Shown here in pieces: positions 46,225 through 54,996 of a stretch of DNA of 64,000 bases. Both the position numbers and the translations under genes were made by a program. Each line of letters begins with the position of its first letter. The stretch's first letter is position 1. Location: positions 186,001-250,000 of the forward strand of contig NZ_CP113068.1 in the NCBI RefSeq assembly GCF_026625885.1, read 5' to 3'. The notes beneath the pieces are model-generated. The model ran no database searches. It was given only the letters and a program-made list of their open reading frames with translations, and had not been told where the DNA came from. This DNA comes from Roseateles sp. SL47 (GTDB lineage: Bacteria; Pseudomonadota; Gammaproteobacteria; Burkholderiales; Burkholderiaceae_C).

Positions 46225-47544
46225 TCAGTCGGCGGCCTTGCGCAGCCGGAATTCGGCCGCCTGCGCGTGCGCCTGCAAACCTTCACCGTACGCCAGCGTC
46301 GCCGCGATCGGCCCGAGCACCTGCGCGCCCGCTTCGCTCACCTCGATCAGGCTGGACCGCTTCTGGAAGTCATACACGCCCAGCGGGGAGGAAAAGCGCG
46401 CCGTGCCGGAGGTCGGCAGCACATGGTTGGGCCCGGCGCAATAGTCCCCCAGCGATTCGCTGGTGAAGGCGCCGAGGAAGATCGCGCCGGCATGGCGCAG
46501 CAAGGGCTCCCAGCGATGGGGATCGCTGCTGGAGACTTCCAGATGCTCCGGCGCAATGCGGTTGCTGATCTCGCAGGCCTCTTCCATCGACCGGGTATGG
46601 ATCAGGGCCCCGCGTCCTTCCAGCGAAGCGCGGATCACCGCCTGGCGCGGCATGCCCGGCAGCAGGCGTTCGATGGCTTCCCGCACACGACCGATGTAGT
46701 CCAGGTCCGGGCACAGCAGGATGCTCTGCGCCAGTTCGTCATGTTCGGCCTGGCTGAACAGGTCCATGGCCACCCAGTCCGGCGGTGTGGTGCCATCGGC
46801 CAGCACCAGGATTTCGCTGGGGCCGGCGATCATGTCGATGCCGACCTGACCAAACACATGCTTCTTGGCGCTGGCCACGTAGGCGTTGCCCGGGCCGGTG
46901 ATCTTGTCCACCCGCGGGATGGTGGCCGTGCCATAGGCCAATGCAGCCACCGCCTGCGCGCCGCCCACGGTAAACGCGCGATGCACACCCGCCACATAAG
47001 CGGCGGCCAGCACCAGCGGGTTTTTCTCGCCGCGCGGCGTGGGCACCACCATGATGATTTCCGGCACGCCAGCCACCTGCGCCGGAATGGCATTCATGAG
47101 CACGCTGGAGGGATAAGCCGCCTTGCCGCCCGGCACATAGATGCCGACACGGTCCAGCGGCGTGACCTTCTGGCCCAGCAGCGTGCCGTCTTCATCGCGG
47201 TAGCTCCAGCTTTCACCACAAGCCTTCTTCTGGCGCTCGTGATAGTGGCGCACCCGCTCGGCGGCCTGCGTCAGCGCTTGGGCCTGCGCCGGCGGCAGGC
47301 CTTCAAACGCGGCCTTGAGTTCGTCGCGGGTCAGTTCCAGCTGCCCGACCGAAGCCGCCTGCAGATGATCGAACCTGGCGGTGTAGTCCAGCACGGCCGC
47401 ATCCCCGTGTTGACGCACCGCTGCCAGGATGTCGGCCACGCGGGACTCGATCTCCGCATCGGTCTCGGCGGACCAATGCAGCACCTGGCGGAAGGCCGCC
47501 TCGAAGTCAGCATCGGAGGTGTGCAGGGTACGAAGGTTCAGCAT
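46225..47544 (-). CDS. hisD: Histidinol dehydrogenase
   Basis: This 439-residue zinc enzyme performs the last two oxidations to histidine. Key segments: [59 protein letters not shown], and [14 protein letters not shown] with the catalytic Glu-His pair; GPNHVLPT follows. It lies 23 bases after hisG. The rest of the histidine operon (hisC, hisB and so on) does not follow; an exonuclease gene comes next. Confidence 0.97.
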   Translation of the reverse strand: MLNLRTLHTSDADFEAAFRQVLHWSAETDAEIESRVADILAAVRQHGDAAVLDYTARFDHLQAASVGQLELTRDELKAAFEGLPPAQAQALTQAAERVRHYHERQKKACGESWSYRDEDGTLLGQKVTPLDRVGIYVPGGKAAYPSSVLMNAIPAQVAGVPEIIMVVPTPRGEKNPLVLAAAYVAGVHRAFTVGGAQAVAALAYGTATIPRVDKITGPGNAYVASAKKHVFGQVGIDMIAGPSEILVLADGTTPPDWVAMDLFSQAEHDELAQSILLCPDLDYIGRVREAIERLLPGMPRQAVIRASLEGRGALIHTRSMEEACEISNRIAPEHLEVSSSDPHRWEPLLRHAGAIFLGAFTSESLGDYCAGPNHVLPTSGTARFSSPLGVYDFQKRSSLIEVSEAGAQVLGPIAATLAYGEGLQAHAQAAEFRLRKAAD

Positions 47545-47567
47545 GGGGAACTCCAGGATTCCAGAAC

Positions 47568-48236
47568 TCAGGCGTGGCGGCCGGCGGTAGCAGGTGCGGG
47601 CGCGGCCACCGCAGCAGCAATCGCGTCGATCATGGGTTTCAGGATTTCACGCTTGAGCTTGAGCGCGGCCTGGTTCACCACCAGGCGGGACGAGATGTCC
47701 ATGATGCGTTCCACCTCCACCAGCCGGTTGGCTTTGAGCGTGCTGCCGGTGGAGACCAGGTCGACGATGGCATCGGCCAGGCCGGTCAACGGCGCCAGCT
47801 CCATGGAGCCATACAGCTTGATGAGGTCGACGTGTACGCCCTTGTCGGCAAAGTGCTGCCGGGCAATGCTGGTGTATTTCGTGGCCACCCGCAGGCGGGA
47901 CCCCTGCTGCACCACACCGGCATAGTCGAAATCGTCGCGCACGGCCACGCTCATGCGGCAGCGGGCGATCTGAAGATCCAGCGGCTGGTAGAGGCCCACG
48001 CCGCCGTGCTCGATCAGCACGTCGCGTCCCGCCACGCCGATGTCCGCGCCGCCATATTGCACATAGGTGGGCACATCGGTGGCCCGCACCAGCACCACAC
48101 GGACCTTGGGCTGGTTGGTGGGCAGGATGAGCTTGCGGGAACTCTCCGGATCTTCCAGCACCTGGATGCCGGCACTGGCCAGCAGCGGCAGGGTCTCTTC
48201 GAAGATGCGGCCCTTGGAAAGTGCCAGGGTGATCAT
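47568..48236 (-). CDS. hisG: ATP phosphoribosyltransferase, short form
   Basis: This 222-residue enzyme performs the first committed step of histidine synthesis. Motifs: [47 protein letters not shown]. It lacks the C-terminal regulatory ACT-like domain, so it is the short form that needs HisZ as its regulatory partner; hisZ is not in this window. No His-rich leader peptide was found upstream. It precedes hisD. Confidence 0.96.
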   Translation of the reverse strand: MITLALSKGRIFEETLPLLASAGIQVLEDPESSRKLILPTNQPKVRVVLVRATDVPTYVQYGGADIGVAGRDVLIEHGGVGLYQPLDLQIARCRMSVAVRDDFDYAGVVQQGSRLRVATKYTSIARQHFADKGVHVDLIKLYGSMELAPLTGLADAIVDLVSTGSTLKANRLVEVERIMDISSRLVVNQAALKLKREILKPMIDAIAAAVAAPAPATAGRHA

Positions 48237-48330
48237 GCGGTGTCCTCGTTGAACGTTGGGTTCAGCGGGACGGCAGCGGGATCACCGGACGGCGCCACAC
48301 CGCCACCCGCTGTTCAGAGCTGGGTGGCTG

Positions 48331-48597
48331 TCAGGAATGGTGATGCAGGACGGTGCCCTGCTGGGCCCATTCAGCGGGAGTGAGGGTCTTCATGGACAGC
48401 GCGTGGATCTGTTCACGCATGCGGTCGCCCAGGGCCTGGTAGACCCGCTGATGGCGGCGCACCCGGCTGAGGCCCTCGAATTCGGCCGAAACGATGGTGG
48501 CAAAGAAATGCCGCCCATCACCTTCCACCTGCAGTTCGGTGCAGGGAAGGCCCTGGGCGATGTAGCTTTGCACTTCGGAGGGGGTCGGGTCAGCCAT
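48331..48597 (-). CDS. BolA/IbaG-family protein
   Basis: This 88-residue protein has the BolA fold: EVQSYIAQGLPCTELQVEGDG, then RRHQRVYQALG with the conserved His, and IHALSMKTLTPAEW. The BolA family binds monothiol glutaredoxins and Fe-S clusters; IbaG is the acid-resistance paralogue usually placed before murA. Here murA is not next to it, and hisG follows directly. The ATG at 48597 is chosen over a GTG two codons earlier. Confidence 0.92.
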   Translation of the reverse strand: MADPTPSEVQSYIAQGLPCTELQVEGDGRHFFATIVSAEFEGLSRVRRHQRVYQALGDRMREQIHALSMKTLTPAEWAQQGTVLHHHS

Positions 48598-48613
48598 GGC
48601 CACGAGTTTACCC

Positions 48614-49399
48614 TCAGCCGCGAATCTTGTAGCCGCGGCGCAGCAGCTCCAGCGCGGTGCCGGCCACCACGCAGAAGCTCAGGCCCACCACGGCCAGGCT
48701 GGTCCAGGGGGAGACATCACTCACGCCGAAGAAGCCGTGACGGAAGCCGTCGATCATGTAGAAGAACGGATTCAGATGGCTCACGCCCTGCCAGAACGGC
48801 GGCAGTGAATGCACCGAATAGAACACGCCGGAGAGGAAGGTCATCGGCATGATGATGAAGTTCTGGAAGGCCGCCATCTGGTCGAACTTCTCCGCCCACA
48901 GGCCGGCGATCAAGCCCAGCGACCCCAGCATGCCGGCGCCCAGCACCGCAAACACCAGGATCCACAGCGGCTGGGCCAGGCCCGGCGGCGCAAACCAGCA
49001 GGTGACCAGGAAGACGCCCATCCCCACCATCAGGCCACGCACCACCGAGGCCCCCGCATAGGCCAGGTACCAGGCCCAATGGGACAGCGGTGTCACCAGC
49101 AGGAACACCAGATTGCCGGTGATCTTGCTCTGGATGAGCGACGACGAGCTGTTGGCGAAGGCGTTCTGCAGCACGCTCATCATCACCAGGCCGGGGATCA
49201 GGAAGCTGGTGTAGCCCACCGTCCCATACACCTTCACATGGTCTTCCAGCACATGGCCGAAGATCAGCAGGTACAGCACAGCGGTGAGCACCGGGGCCCC
49301 GACAGTTTGAAAGCCCACCTTCCAGAAGCGCAGCACTTCCTTGTAGAACAGGGTGCGGGCGCCCGCCAGGCGCATACCGCTGAAGATGCCGCCGCTCAT
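48614..49399 (-). CDS. ABC-2 type transporter permease (YadH/NodJ-like)
   Basis: This 261-residue inner-membrane protein has about six transmembrane helices (for example APVLTAVLYLLIFG, GLVMMSVLQNAFA, LGLIAGLW) and the ABC-2 signature MPMTFLSGVFYSV with LPPFWQ. It overlaps the ATPase gene by 4 bases (ATGA), so the two are translationally coupled. The cargo is unknown; YadGH-type pairs lie near bolA/murA genes in many proteobacteria. Confidence 0.93.
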   Translation of the reverse strand: MSGGIFSGMRLAGARTLFYKEVLRFWKVGFQTVGAPVLTAVLYLLIFGHVLEDHVKVYGTVGYTSFLIPGLVMMSVLQNAFANSSSSLIQSKITGNLVFLLVTPLSHWAWYLAYAGASVVRGLMVGMGVFLVTCWFAPPGLAQPLWILVFAVLGAGMLGSLGLIAGLWAEKFDQMAAFQNFIIMPMTFLSGVFYSVHSLPPFWQGVSHLNPFFYMIDGFRHGFFGVSDVSPWTSLAVVGLSFCVVAGTALELLRRGYKIRG

Positions 49400-50352
49400 G
49401 CGTGCGCTCCTTGCATGATTTCGAGGAAGACGTCTTCCAGGTCCGCCCGGCCGATCTCCAGATCTTCCACCGGGCAGGCGGCTTCCCGCAGCGTGGCCAG
49501 AATGTGCTCCACCTCGGCCGCGTCATGGGCCTTGATCTGCACGATCCGGCCAGTGATGCGGGACTGGTCCCGCAGCGACACCGGCAGCGCCGCATCCGTC
49601 TTGAACTGCAGCATGGTCGAGGCCCGGCCAGCCAGCAGCTCCGACGTACGGTCCAGCGCCACGATACGGCCGTGCTTCAGCATGGCGATGCGGTGGCACA
49701 GGGCTTCCGCTTCTTCCAGATAGTGGGTGGTCAGCAGGACGGTGTGCCCTTCGCGGTTCAGGCGGGCGATGAACTGCCACAGCGTCTGGCGCAGTTCCAC
49801 ATCCACCCCGGCCGTGGGCTCGTCCAGCACGATGACGGGCGGGCGATGCACCAGCGCTTGCGCCACCAGCACCCGGCGCTTCATGCCGCCGGAGAGTTGC
49901 CGCATGTTGGAGTGGGCCTTGTCCGCCAGACCGAGGTTGAGCAGCAGCTCGTCGATCCAGTCATCGTTGTTGCGCACACCGAAGTAGCCACTCTGGATGC
50001 GCAGGGTTTCGCGGACGCTGAAGAACGGGTCGAACACCAGCTCCTGCGGCACGATGCCCAGGCGCTTGCGGGCGTCGGCGTAGTCGTTCACCACATCATG
50101 ACCGAGCACCGACACCGAGCCGCCACTGGCGCGCGACAGGCCGGCCAGGATGCTGATCAGGCTGGTCTTGCCAGCACCGTTCGGGCCCAGCAGGCCGAAG
50201 AACTCACCGGGCTGGATGTCAAAGCTGACCTCATCCAGCGCCTTGACCTGGCCGGAGCGGTAGGTCTTGCTGACCGAGTGAAAGCGGAGGGCGGGCGGAC
50301 CGCCGGCCGGCGGCGACAGCGGCGCCGGCGTGGGAGGGGAGCTAACGGGCAT
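49396..50352 (-). CDS. ABC transporter ATP-binding protein (YadG/NodI-like)
   Basis: This 318-residue ATPase has Walker A GPNGAGKTS, the Q-loop IVPQELVFD, signature RQLSGGMKRR, Walker B PPVIVLDEPTAGVD and the H-loop TTHYLEEAE. A Pro-rich 20-residue N-terminus precedes the domain. A longer open frame upstream adds nothing conserved, so the ATG at 50352 is used. It pairs with the permease at 48614 and is divergent from a TetR regulator. Confidence 0.95.
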   Translation of the reverse strand: MPVSSPPTPAPLSPPAGGPPALRFHSVSKTYRSGQVKALDEVSFDIQPGEFFGLLGPNGAGKTSLISILAGLSRASGGSVSVLGHDVVNDYADARKRLGIVPQELVFDPFFSVRETLRIQSGYFGVRNNDDWIDELLLNLGLADKAHSNMRQLSGGMKRRVLVAQALVHRPPVIVLDEPTAGVDVELRQTLWQFIARLNREGHTVLLTTHYLEEAEALCHRIAMLKHGRIVALDRTSELLAGRASTMLQFKTDAALPVSLRDQSRITGRIVQIKAHDAAEVEHILATLREAACPVEDLEIGRADLEDVFLEIMQGAHA

Positions 50353-50491
50353 GGGCCGGGATTGTAGGGAGCCCCTCGGGAACTCGCTGATTTGGGGAAT
50401 TGGCCCACGATTGCCCCTCGAAGAAGGGCCCAGTGCAAGCATGGAGGGGTCCGCTTGATGACAGAATCGCCGCAAATTAGTATCAGACCCC

Positions 50492-51223
50492 ATGGCCACC
50501 AAGAAGCCGCGCCGCACCGCCGAACGCATCCTCGAAGTCACGCTCGACCTGTTCAACCGCTTTGGGGAACCGAATGTGTCGACCACGCTGATCTCGGCGG
50601 AACTCGGCATTTCGCCGGGCAACCTGTACTACCACTACCCGGCCAAGGACGAGCTCATCAACGCCCTGTTCGGCCGTTATGAGAAGTCCCTCTCGGAGCT
50701 GCTCACGGCCACCGAGAATGTGCGCAATGTGGAAGACGCCTGGCTGTTCTTCCACATGCTGTTCGAACTGATCTGGCAGCACCGCTTTCTCTACCGGGAC
50801 CTCAACGACCTGCTGTCCAAGAACCGCAAGCTGGAAACCCACTTCCAGAATGTGCTGAACCAGAAGAATCAGGCCATGGTCAGCATCCTGACCGGGCTGC
50901 AGCAGGGCGGCGCCCTGAGCATGCAGGTGCGTGAAGCCGTGCCCACCGCCAATGCAATGGTGGTGCTGCTGAGCTACTGGCTCAGTTATGAATATGTGCG
51001 AGACCCGCGCAACGCGCTGGAACCCGAACGGGCCGGCGAAGCCTTGATGCGCGGCGCTTTCCACGTGCTGGGCCTGCTGCTTCCCTATCTGGAACCGGCT
51101 TCCCGGGAGCATCTGTTCCAACTCGTCGGCCAATATCAATCGACACCGGCCCCGGTCCTGGGGCGCACGCCGCACGGAGGCCCGGGGCCGGCCAACGGCG
51201 GCAGCGCCGGGACCTCAGCCTGA
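50492..51223 (+). CDS. TetR-family transcriptional regulator
   Basis: This 243-residue regulator has an N-terminal helix-turn-helix at about 10-55 (RILEVTLDLFNRFGEPNVSTTLISAELGISPGNLYYHY). The ligand domain follows at 60-205 and the tail is Pro/Gly-rich. It is divergent from the ABC exporter genes with 139 bases between starts, so it may control them; its target and ligand are unknown. Confidence 0.93.
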   Translation: MATKKPRRTAERILEVTLDLFNRFGEPNVSTTLISAELGISPGNLYYHYPAKDELINALFGRYEKSLSELLTATENVRNVEDAWLFFHMLFELIWQHRFLYRDLNDLLSKNRKLETHFQNVLNQKNQAMVSILTGLQQGGALSMQVREAVPTANAMVVLLSYWLSYEYVRDPRNALEPERAGEALMRGAFHVLGLLLPYLEPASREHLFQLVGQYQSTPAPVLGRTPHGGPGPANGGSAGTSA

Positions 51224-51318
51224 GTCGGCAGCACGGGTCTGGTCTCTAGCAGCAAGACCGCCCCAACTCCTCGGCAGAAACCCTGAAAGCGGGCCGATCC
51301 GGACCCCCTGGGTGATGG

Positions 51319-51346
51319 TTGGCGCCGTAAAAAGCAAGCCTATAAG
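51319..51346 (+). promoter_or_regulatory. Promoter of the small secreted protein gene
   Basis: TTGGCG (51319-51324) and TATAAG (51341-51346) are 16 bases apart, 39 bases before the start codon. The A-rich spacer fits a sigma-70 promoter. Confidence 0.55.
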
Positions 51347-51384
51347 CTAGGGGGTCTTGTCACCGAATCATGGAGTGCAATTCA

Positions 51385-51720
51385 ATGAAGCGCCTGCTGA
51401 GCACCGCCGCCGTTCTGTCCCTGGCCCTGGCCTCGATGGCCCAGGCGGCCACCGCCGAATCTTCCGAAGCCCAGGCCCTGCGCGCTGAATGCGCGGCCAA
51501 GAATGAGGTGAAGTTCGACGCACCGGCCGGCGACAACGAATACCGCTTTGTCTACAGCAAGGGCCAATATCGCGGCGAAGCCAAGGACGGCACCGCCATC
51601 GACTGCAGCGCCAAGCAATACACCCAGTTCCTGGCCAGTGCCGATCCGGTGCGGGTGATGGAGGCCTATCCGACAGCCGCCGGCCGCGCCAAGGTAGGCG
51701 CCAAGGCTGCCAGCAAATAA
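51385..51720 (+). CDS. Small secreted protein of unknown function
   Basis: This 111-residue protein has a signal peptide (MKRLLSTAAVLSLALASMAQA, cleavage after AQA). The mature part of about 90 residues has two Cys (RAECAAKN and AIDCSAK), likely one disulfide, and aromatic strands (NEYRFVYSKGQYRGE). Family unknown. The ATG at 51385 is taken rather than one 15 bases earlier, because the signal peptide begins there. Confidence 0.75.
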   Translation: MKRLLSTAAVLSLALASMAQAATAESSEAQALRAECAAKNEVKFDAPAGDNEYRFVYSKGQYRGEAKDGTAIDCSAKQYTQFLASADPVRVMEAYPTAAGRAKVGAKAASK

Positions 51721-51760
51721 GTCGGGTTCTCCGGGTCCGCACGACGCCGCCTGCGGGCTC

Positions 51761-52594
51761 TTACCCCTCCCGAAAGAACTTCAGCGGCGCCAGGTCCGGA
51801 AAGACCGTGGGGCGTTTCCCCTGGGCGGCCGCAAAGGCTTCCATCAGGTTGGCGTTCTGCCAGATGGCCGCCTGCAACCAGCCCATCTGCTGCAGGCTGT
51901 CCTTGACGCTGTGATCGCGGGCGTAATGCAGCGCCTGCTTGCTGCCCCACACCGCCACCGGCGGCTTTTGCGCGATGTCCCGGGCGCACTGCAACGCGGC
52001 CTGCACGCAGGCCTCCTGCGTGCCCAGCACCTCGTTGACCAGGCCGACCGCCAGCGCTCGCGAAGCCGGCATCCGGCGTCCGGTATAGGCCAGCTCCTTC
52101 ACCACACCCAGCGGCATCAGCTTGGGCAGACGCTGCAGCGTGCCGAGATCGGCGGTCATGCCGATATTGATCTCCTGGATGCAGAAGAAGGCATCTTCAC
52201 TGGCAAAGCGAAGATCACAGGCTGCCACCATGTCCACCGCACCACCGATGCATCCCCCGTGAATCGCTGTCACGGTCGGCACCCGCAGGTCGTCCAGCCG
52301 GTTGAAGGCGTGCTGCATGTCGGCCAGTAGATCCACCACGGCGGCGCGGCCTTCGGCACTGCGGTCATCCAGCGTCACGGCGCCGCTTTTGAAGACATCC
52401 AGCGACATGCCCGCACTGAAATGTCGCCCGGTGGACGAGATCACCAGCGCCCGCACCGAGCTGCTGCGGTGCAGCCCGTCCAGCAGGCTTTCCAGTTCCC
52501 GCCACATCTGCGGCGACATCGTGTTCATCTCCGCCGGACGGTTGAGCACCAGGTGGGCCACGCCCGCGTCTTCGGTGAGGCTGAAGCATTCCAT
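51761..52594 (-). CDS. Enoyl-CoA hydratase/isomerase family protein
   Basis: This 277-residue crotonase-fold protein has the oxyanion-hole segments GRHFSAGMSLD and HGGCIGGAVDMVAACDLRFA, and two acidic residues in ASEDAFFCIQEINIGMTADLG that fit the catalytic Asp/Glu of isomerases (delta3,5-delta2,4-dienoyl-CoA isomerase type). The exact reaction is not certain. The open frame extends far upstream, but the ATG at 52594 starts the fold. Confidence 0.9.
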   Translation of the reverse strand: MECFSLTEDAGVAHLVLNRPAEMNTMSPQMWRELESLLDGLHRSSSVRALVISSTGRHFSAGMSLDVFKSGAVTLDDRSAEGRAAVVDLLADMQHAFNRLDDLRVPTVTAIHGGCIGGAVDMVAACDLRFASEDAFFCIQEINIGMTADLGTLQRLPKLMPLGVVKELAYTGRRMPASRALAVGLVNEVLGTQEACVQAALQCARDIAQKPPVAVWGSKQALHYARDHSVKDSLQQMGWLQAAIWQNANLMEAFAAAQGKRPTVFPDLAPLKFFREG

Positions 52595-52744
52595 GCAGGT
52601 CTCCGTGATCAGCCATGATCGGCATTGATGGGGGAATGCTAGCGGCTGCCTCCTTGCGCACGCGTCCGGTTGGTGACGCCGCAAGGGCACAATCAGGGCA
52701 TCAACGGCATCAACGGCAAACGGCATCCAGCGCGGCAGCCCCAA

Positions 52745-52820
52745 CACTGCCACACCCACCCTGCCACACCCGTCTCTGCCACACCCACCCCTGCCACACC
52801 CGCTTCCGCCACCCCCGCCC
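52745..52820. repeat. 15-bp tandem repeat
   Basis: Five degenerate units of TGCCACACCCACCCC stand directly before the DUF695/RraB gene. They are in the non-coding leader if the ATG at 52862 is used. Confidence 0.8.
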
Positions 52821-52861
52821 CTGCCCTCGCCGCCTCCCTCCCCCTGCCAAACGAGCCTCCA

Positions 52862-53605
52862 ATGACCGACCACTGGGACTTCTATTTCCTGCACATCGAT
52901 GAGCACCCCGCGTCGATCTATGTGGATCTCGGCATGGAGTCGCAGGCGCCGCTGGCCGCCCTGCCGCACCTGGCGCTGTTGCGCCTGCCGATGCTCCGGC
53001 CGCGGGGCGACGGGCTGTCCAGCCGGGAAGAGTTCAACACCCTGTCGGCCATTGAGGACGCCCTCACGGCGCAAGTGCAGGGAGACGATGCAGGGTATGT
53101 TGGCCGCAATACCTGCGAGGGCCACCGCGACTTCTTTTTCTATGTGGCCGACCCCGCCGCCTGGGCCAAGCGGGTAGACCACGTCATGGCGCAGTACCCC
53201 GACTATCAGGGCCGCACCAGCACGCGGGAAGAGGCCGACTGGTCCACCTATTTCAATGTCCTGCTGCCCGGCCCCGCCAACCGGCAGAGCATGGAGAACC
53301 GGCAGGTCTGCGAGCGGCTGGAGGAACTGGGCGACCCCTTGACCGCTGCCCGCCAGTTGGACCATTGGAGCTATTTCCCCGACGAAGCCTCCGCCAGAGC
53401 CTTCATCGAAGAAGCGCAAAGCCTGGGCTTCTCCCTGACCGAGGGCCCGCTCCAGGCGGAAGACGGTGGCGCGTTCAGCGTCCAGTTGGCCCGTACCGAC
53501 ATCCCGTCTTTCCAAGGCATCGACGCCGTCACCCTGCCGCTGTTCGAAGCCTCGTTGCGCCACGGTGGCGATTACGACGGCTGGGCCTGCCACGTCGAGA
53601 AATAA
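52862..53605 (+). CDS. DUF695 and RraB-like two-domain protein
   Basis: This 247-residue protein has an N-terminal DUF695 domain (MTDHWDFYFLHIDEHPASIY; PAAWAKRVDHVMAQYPDYQG) and a C-terminal RraB-like domain (LGDPLTAARQLDHWSYFPDE; ARAFIEEAQSLGF; SLRHGGDYDGWACHV). RraB-type proteins inhibit RNase E in E. coli; whether this fusion does is not known. The start is placed after the 15-bp repeat tract, where the conserved region begins. Confidence 0.85.
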   Translation: MTDHWDFYFLHIDEHPASIYVDLGMESQAPLAALPHLALLRLPMLRPRGDGLSSREEFNTLSAIEDALTAQVQGDDAGYVGRNTCEGHRDFFFYVADPAAWAKRVDHVMAQYPDYQGRTSTREEADWSTYFNVLLPGPANRQSMENRQVCERLEELGDPLTAARQLDHWSYFPDEASARAFIEEAQSLGFSLTEGPLQAEDGGAFSVQLARTDIPSFQGIDAVTLPLFEASLRHGGDYDGWACHVEK

Positions 53606-53647
53606 AAAGACCCGCACTGCTGGCCTTGCGGACAGCGGGTGCGGGTC
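53602..53647 (-). terminator. Terminator of the alpha/beta hydrolase gene
   Basis: 9-bp perfect arms (53609-53617 with 53639-53647) around a G+C-rich loop are followed on the minus strand by TTTTTAT. It reaches the stop codon of the convergent DUF695 gene. Confidence 0.82.
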
Positions 53648-53739
53648 AAACACGGAGTCAGCGAGACTCTTTCACTGCCCCGGCCAAAGCCGGGTTGCAG
53701 GCGCCCGCCGCGAGGGGAAGCGGGACGCGCGTGCGGGGA

Positions 53740-54735
53740 TCAGGCCTTGAAGAAGGCCAGCAGGTCCGGATTGATCACTTCCGGGTGGGTCGAGCACATG
53801 CCGTGCGACAGGCCCGGATAGACCTTCAGCGTGGAACCCTTGACCAGCTTGGCCGACAGCAGCGCCGAGTTGGCGATCGGGACGATCTGGTCGTCTTCAC
53901 CGTGCAGGATCAGCGTGGGCACGTCGATCTTCTTCAGGTCTTCGGTGAAGTCGGTTTCCGAGAAGGCCTTGACGCCTTCATAGTGCGCCTGGATGGAGCC
54001 GGCCATGCCCTGCAGCCACCAGTGTTCGCGGATGCCTTCGGACACCTTGGCGTTCGGACGGTTATAGCCGTAGAACGGAATGGTCAGGTCCTTGTAGAAC
54101 TGCGAACGGTTGCCCGCCACGCCGGCACGGATGCCGTCAAACACATCCATCGGCAGGCCGCCGGGATAAGCGGCCGTCTTCAGCATGATCGGCGGCACGG
54201 CGCCGATCAGCACGGCCTTGGCCACACGCTTGCTGCCATGACGGCCGATGTAGCGCGCCACTTCACCACCGCCGGTGGAATGGCCCACGTGGAGGGCGCG
54301 CTTCAGGTCCAGGTGTGCGGTCACTGCGGCCAGATCGTCGGCATAGTGATCCATGTCGTGGCCGGTGGCCACCTGGCTGGAACGGCCATGACCACGGCGG
54401 TCATGGGCAATGACGCGGTACCCCTTCTGGAGGAAATACAGCATTTGCGTATCCCAGTCGTCCGAGCTCAGGGGCCAGCCGTGGGAAAAGACCACGGGTT
54501 GGGCCGACTTGTCGCCCCAGTCCTTGTAGAAGATCTGGACGCCGTCCTTGGTGGTGACGAAACTGCTGCTCATGGATTGTTCTCCTTGCGGGTGATGGGA
54601 GTGGGACTGAGGGCTGTTGGGCGTGGCGGCAAGTGCTGCGCCCGGCAGTGCCAGGGACGCCGCCAGGCCTGCGCCACTCAACAAAAGGTCACGACGCGAA
54701 AGGTCCGCGGCGCTCAACGGGGGAGGTGTGGACAC
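53740..54735 (-). CDS. Alpha/beta hydrolase (non-haem chloroperoxidase family) with Tat signal
   Basis: This 331-residue protein starts at a GTG at 54735, 6 bases after a perfect AAGGAG. The N-terminus has a Tat signal ([20 protein letters not shown]). The core has the nucleophile elbow GHSTGG, oxyanion HGWP, acid in HGEDDQIVP and the final His in LSHGMCS, typical of cofactor-free haloperoxidase/esterases. A second ATG at 54570, also preceded by AAGGAG, would give a 276-residue cytoplasmic form beginning [11 protein letters not shown]. The substrate is unknown. Confidence 0.85.
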   Translation of the reverse strand: MSTPPPLSAADLSRRDLLLSGAGLAASLALPGAALAATPNSPQSHSHHPQGEQSMSSSFVTTKDGVQIFYKDWGDKSAQPVVFSHGWPLSSDDWDTQMLYFLQKGYRVIAHDRRGHGRSSQVATGHDMDHYADDLAAVTAHLDLKRALHVGHSTGGGEVARYIGRHGSKRVAKAVLIGAVPPIMLKTAAYPGGLPMDVFDGIRAGVAGNRSQFYKDLTIPFYGYNRPNAKVSEGIREHWWLQGMAGSIQAHYEGVKAFSETDFTEDLKKIDVPTLILHGEDDQIVPIANSALLSAKLVKGSTLKVYPGLSHGMCSTHPEVINPDLLAFFKA

Positions 54736-54996
54736 CTGAAGACTCCTTGGAGTTGCCTGAAGATTCGGGGTTACCGCCGAACTGCTGGTAGGCAGTGCAA
54801 CGATTATTCGAAGACCGGCGTGAAAGCGCTTCCCGCGCTCGCCAGTCGAGGCTCTACTCCTTCCGGGCCATGCGGCCCTGCCCCCTTCTGCGCCCCTTCT
54901 GCGCCCGCTCTGCGCCGGTGCTGGGCCGGTTCTGCGCCCGCCCTCCACCCGTGCTCCGCCCGTGTTCCGCCCGTGTTCCGCCCTTGACGCAGGCCT

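Noticed and set aside
48237..48330. His-rich leader peptide and attenuator before hisG
   Set aside because: No run of His codons or terminator was found in this short gap.
53365..54987. Long plus-strand frame opposite the alpha/beta hydrolase
   Set aside because: It covers the end of the DUF695 gene in another frame and is antisense to a certain hydrolase gene.
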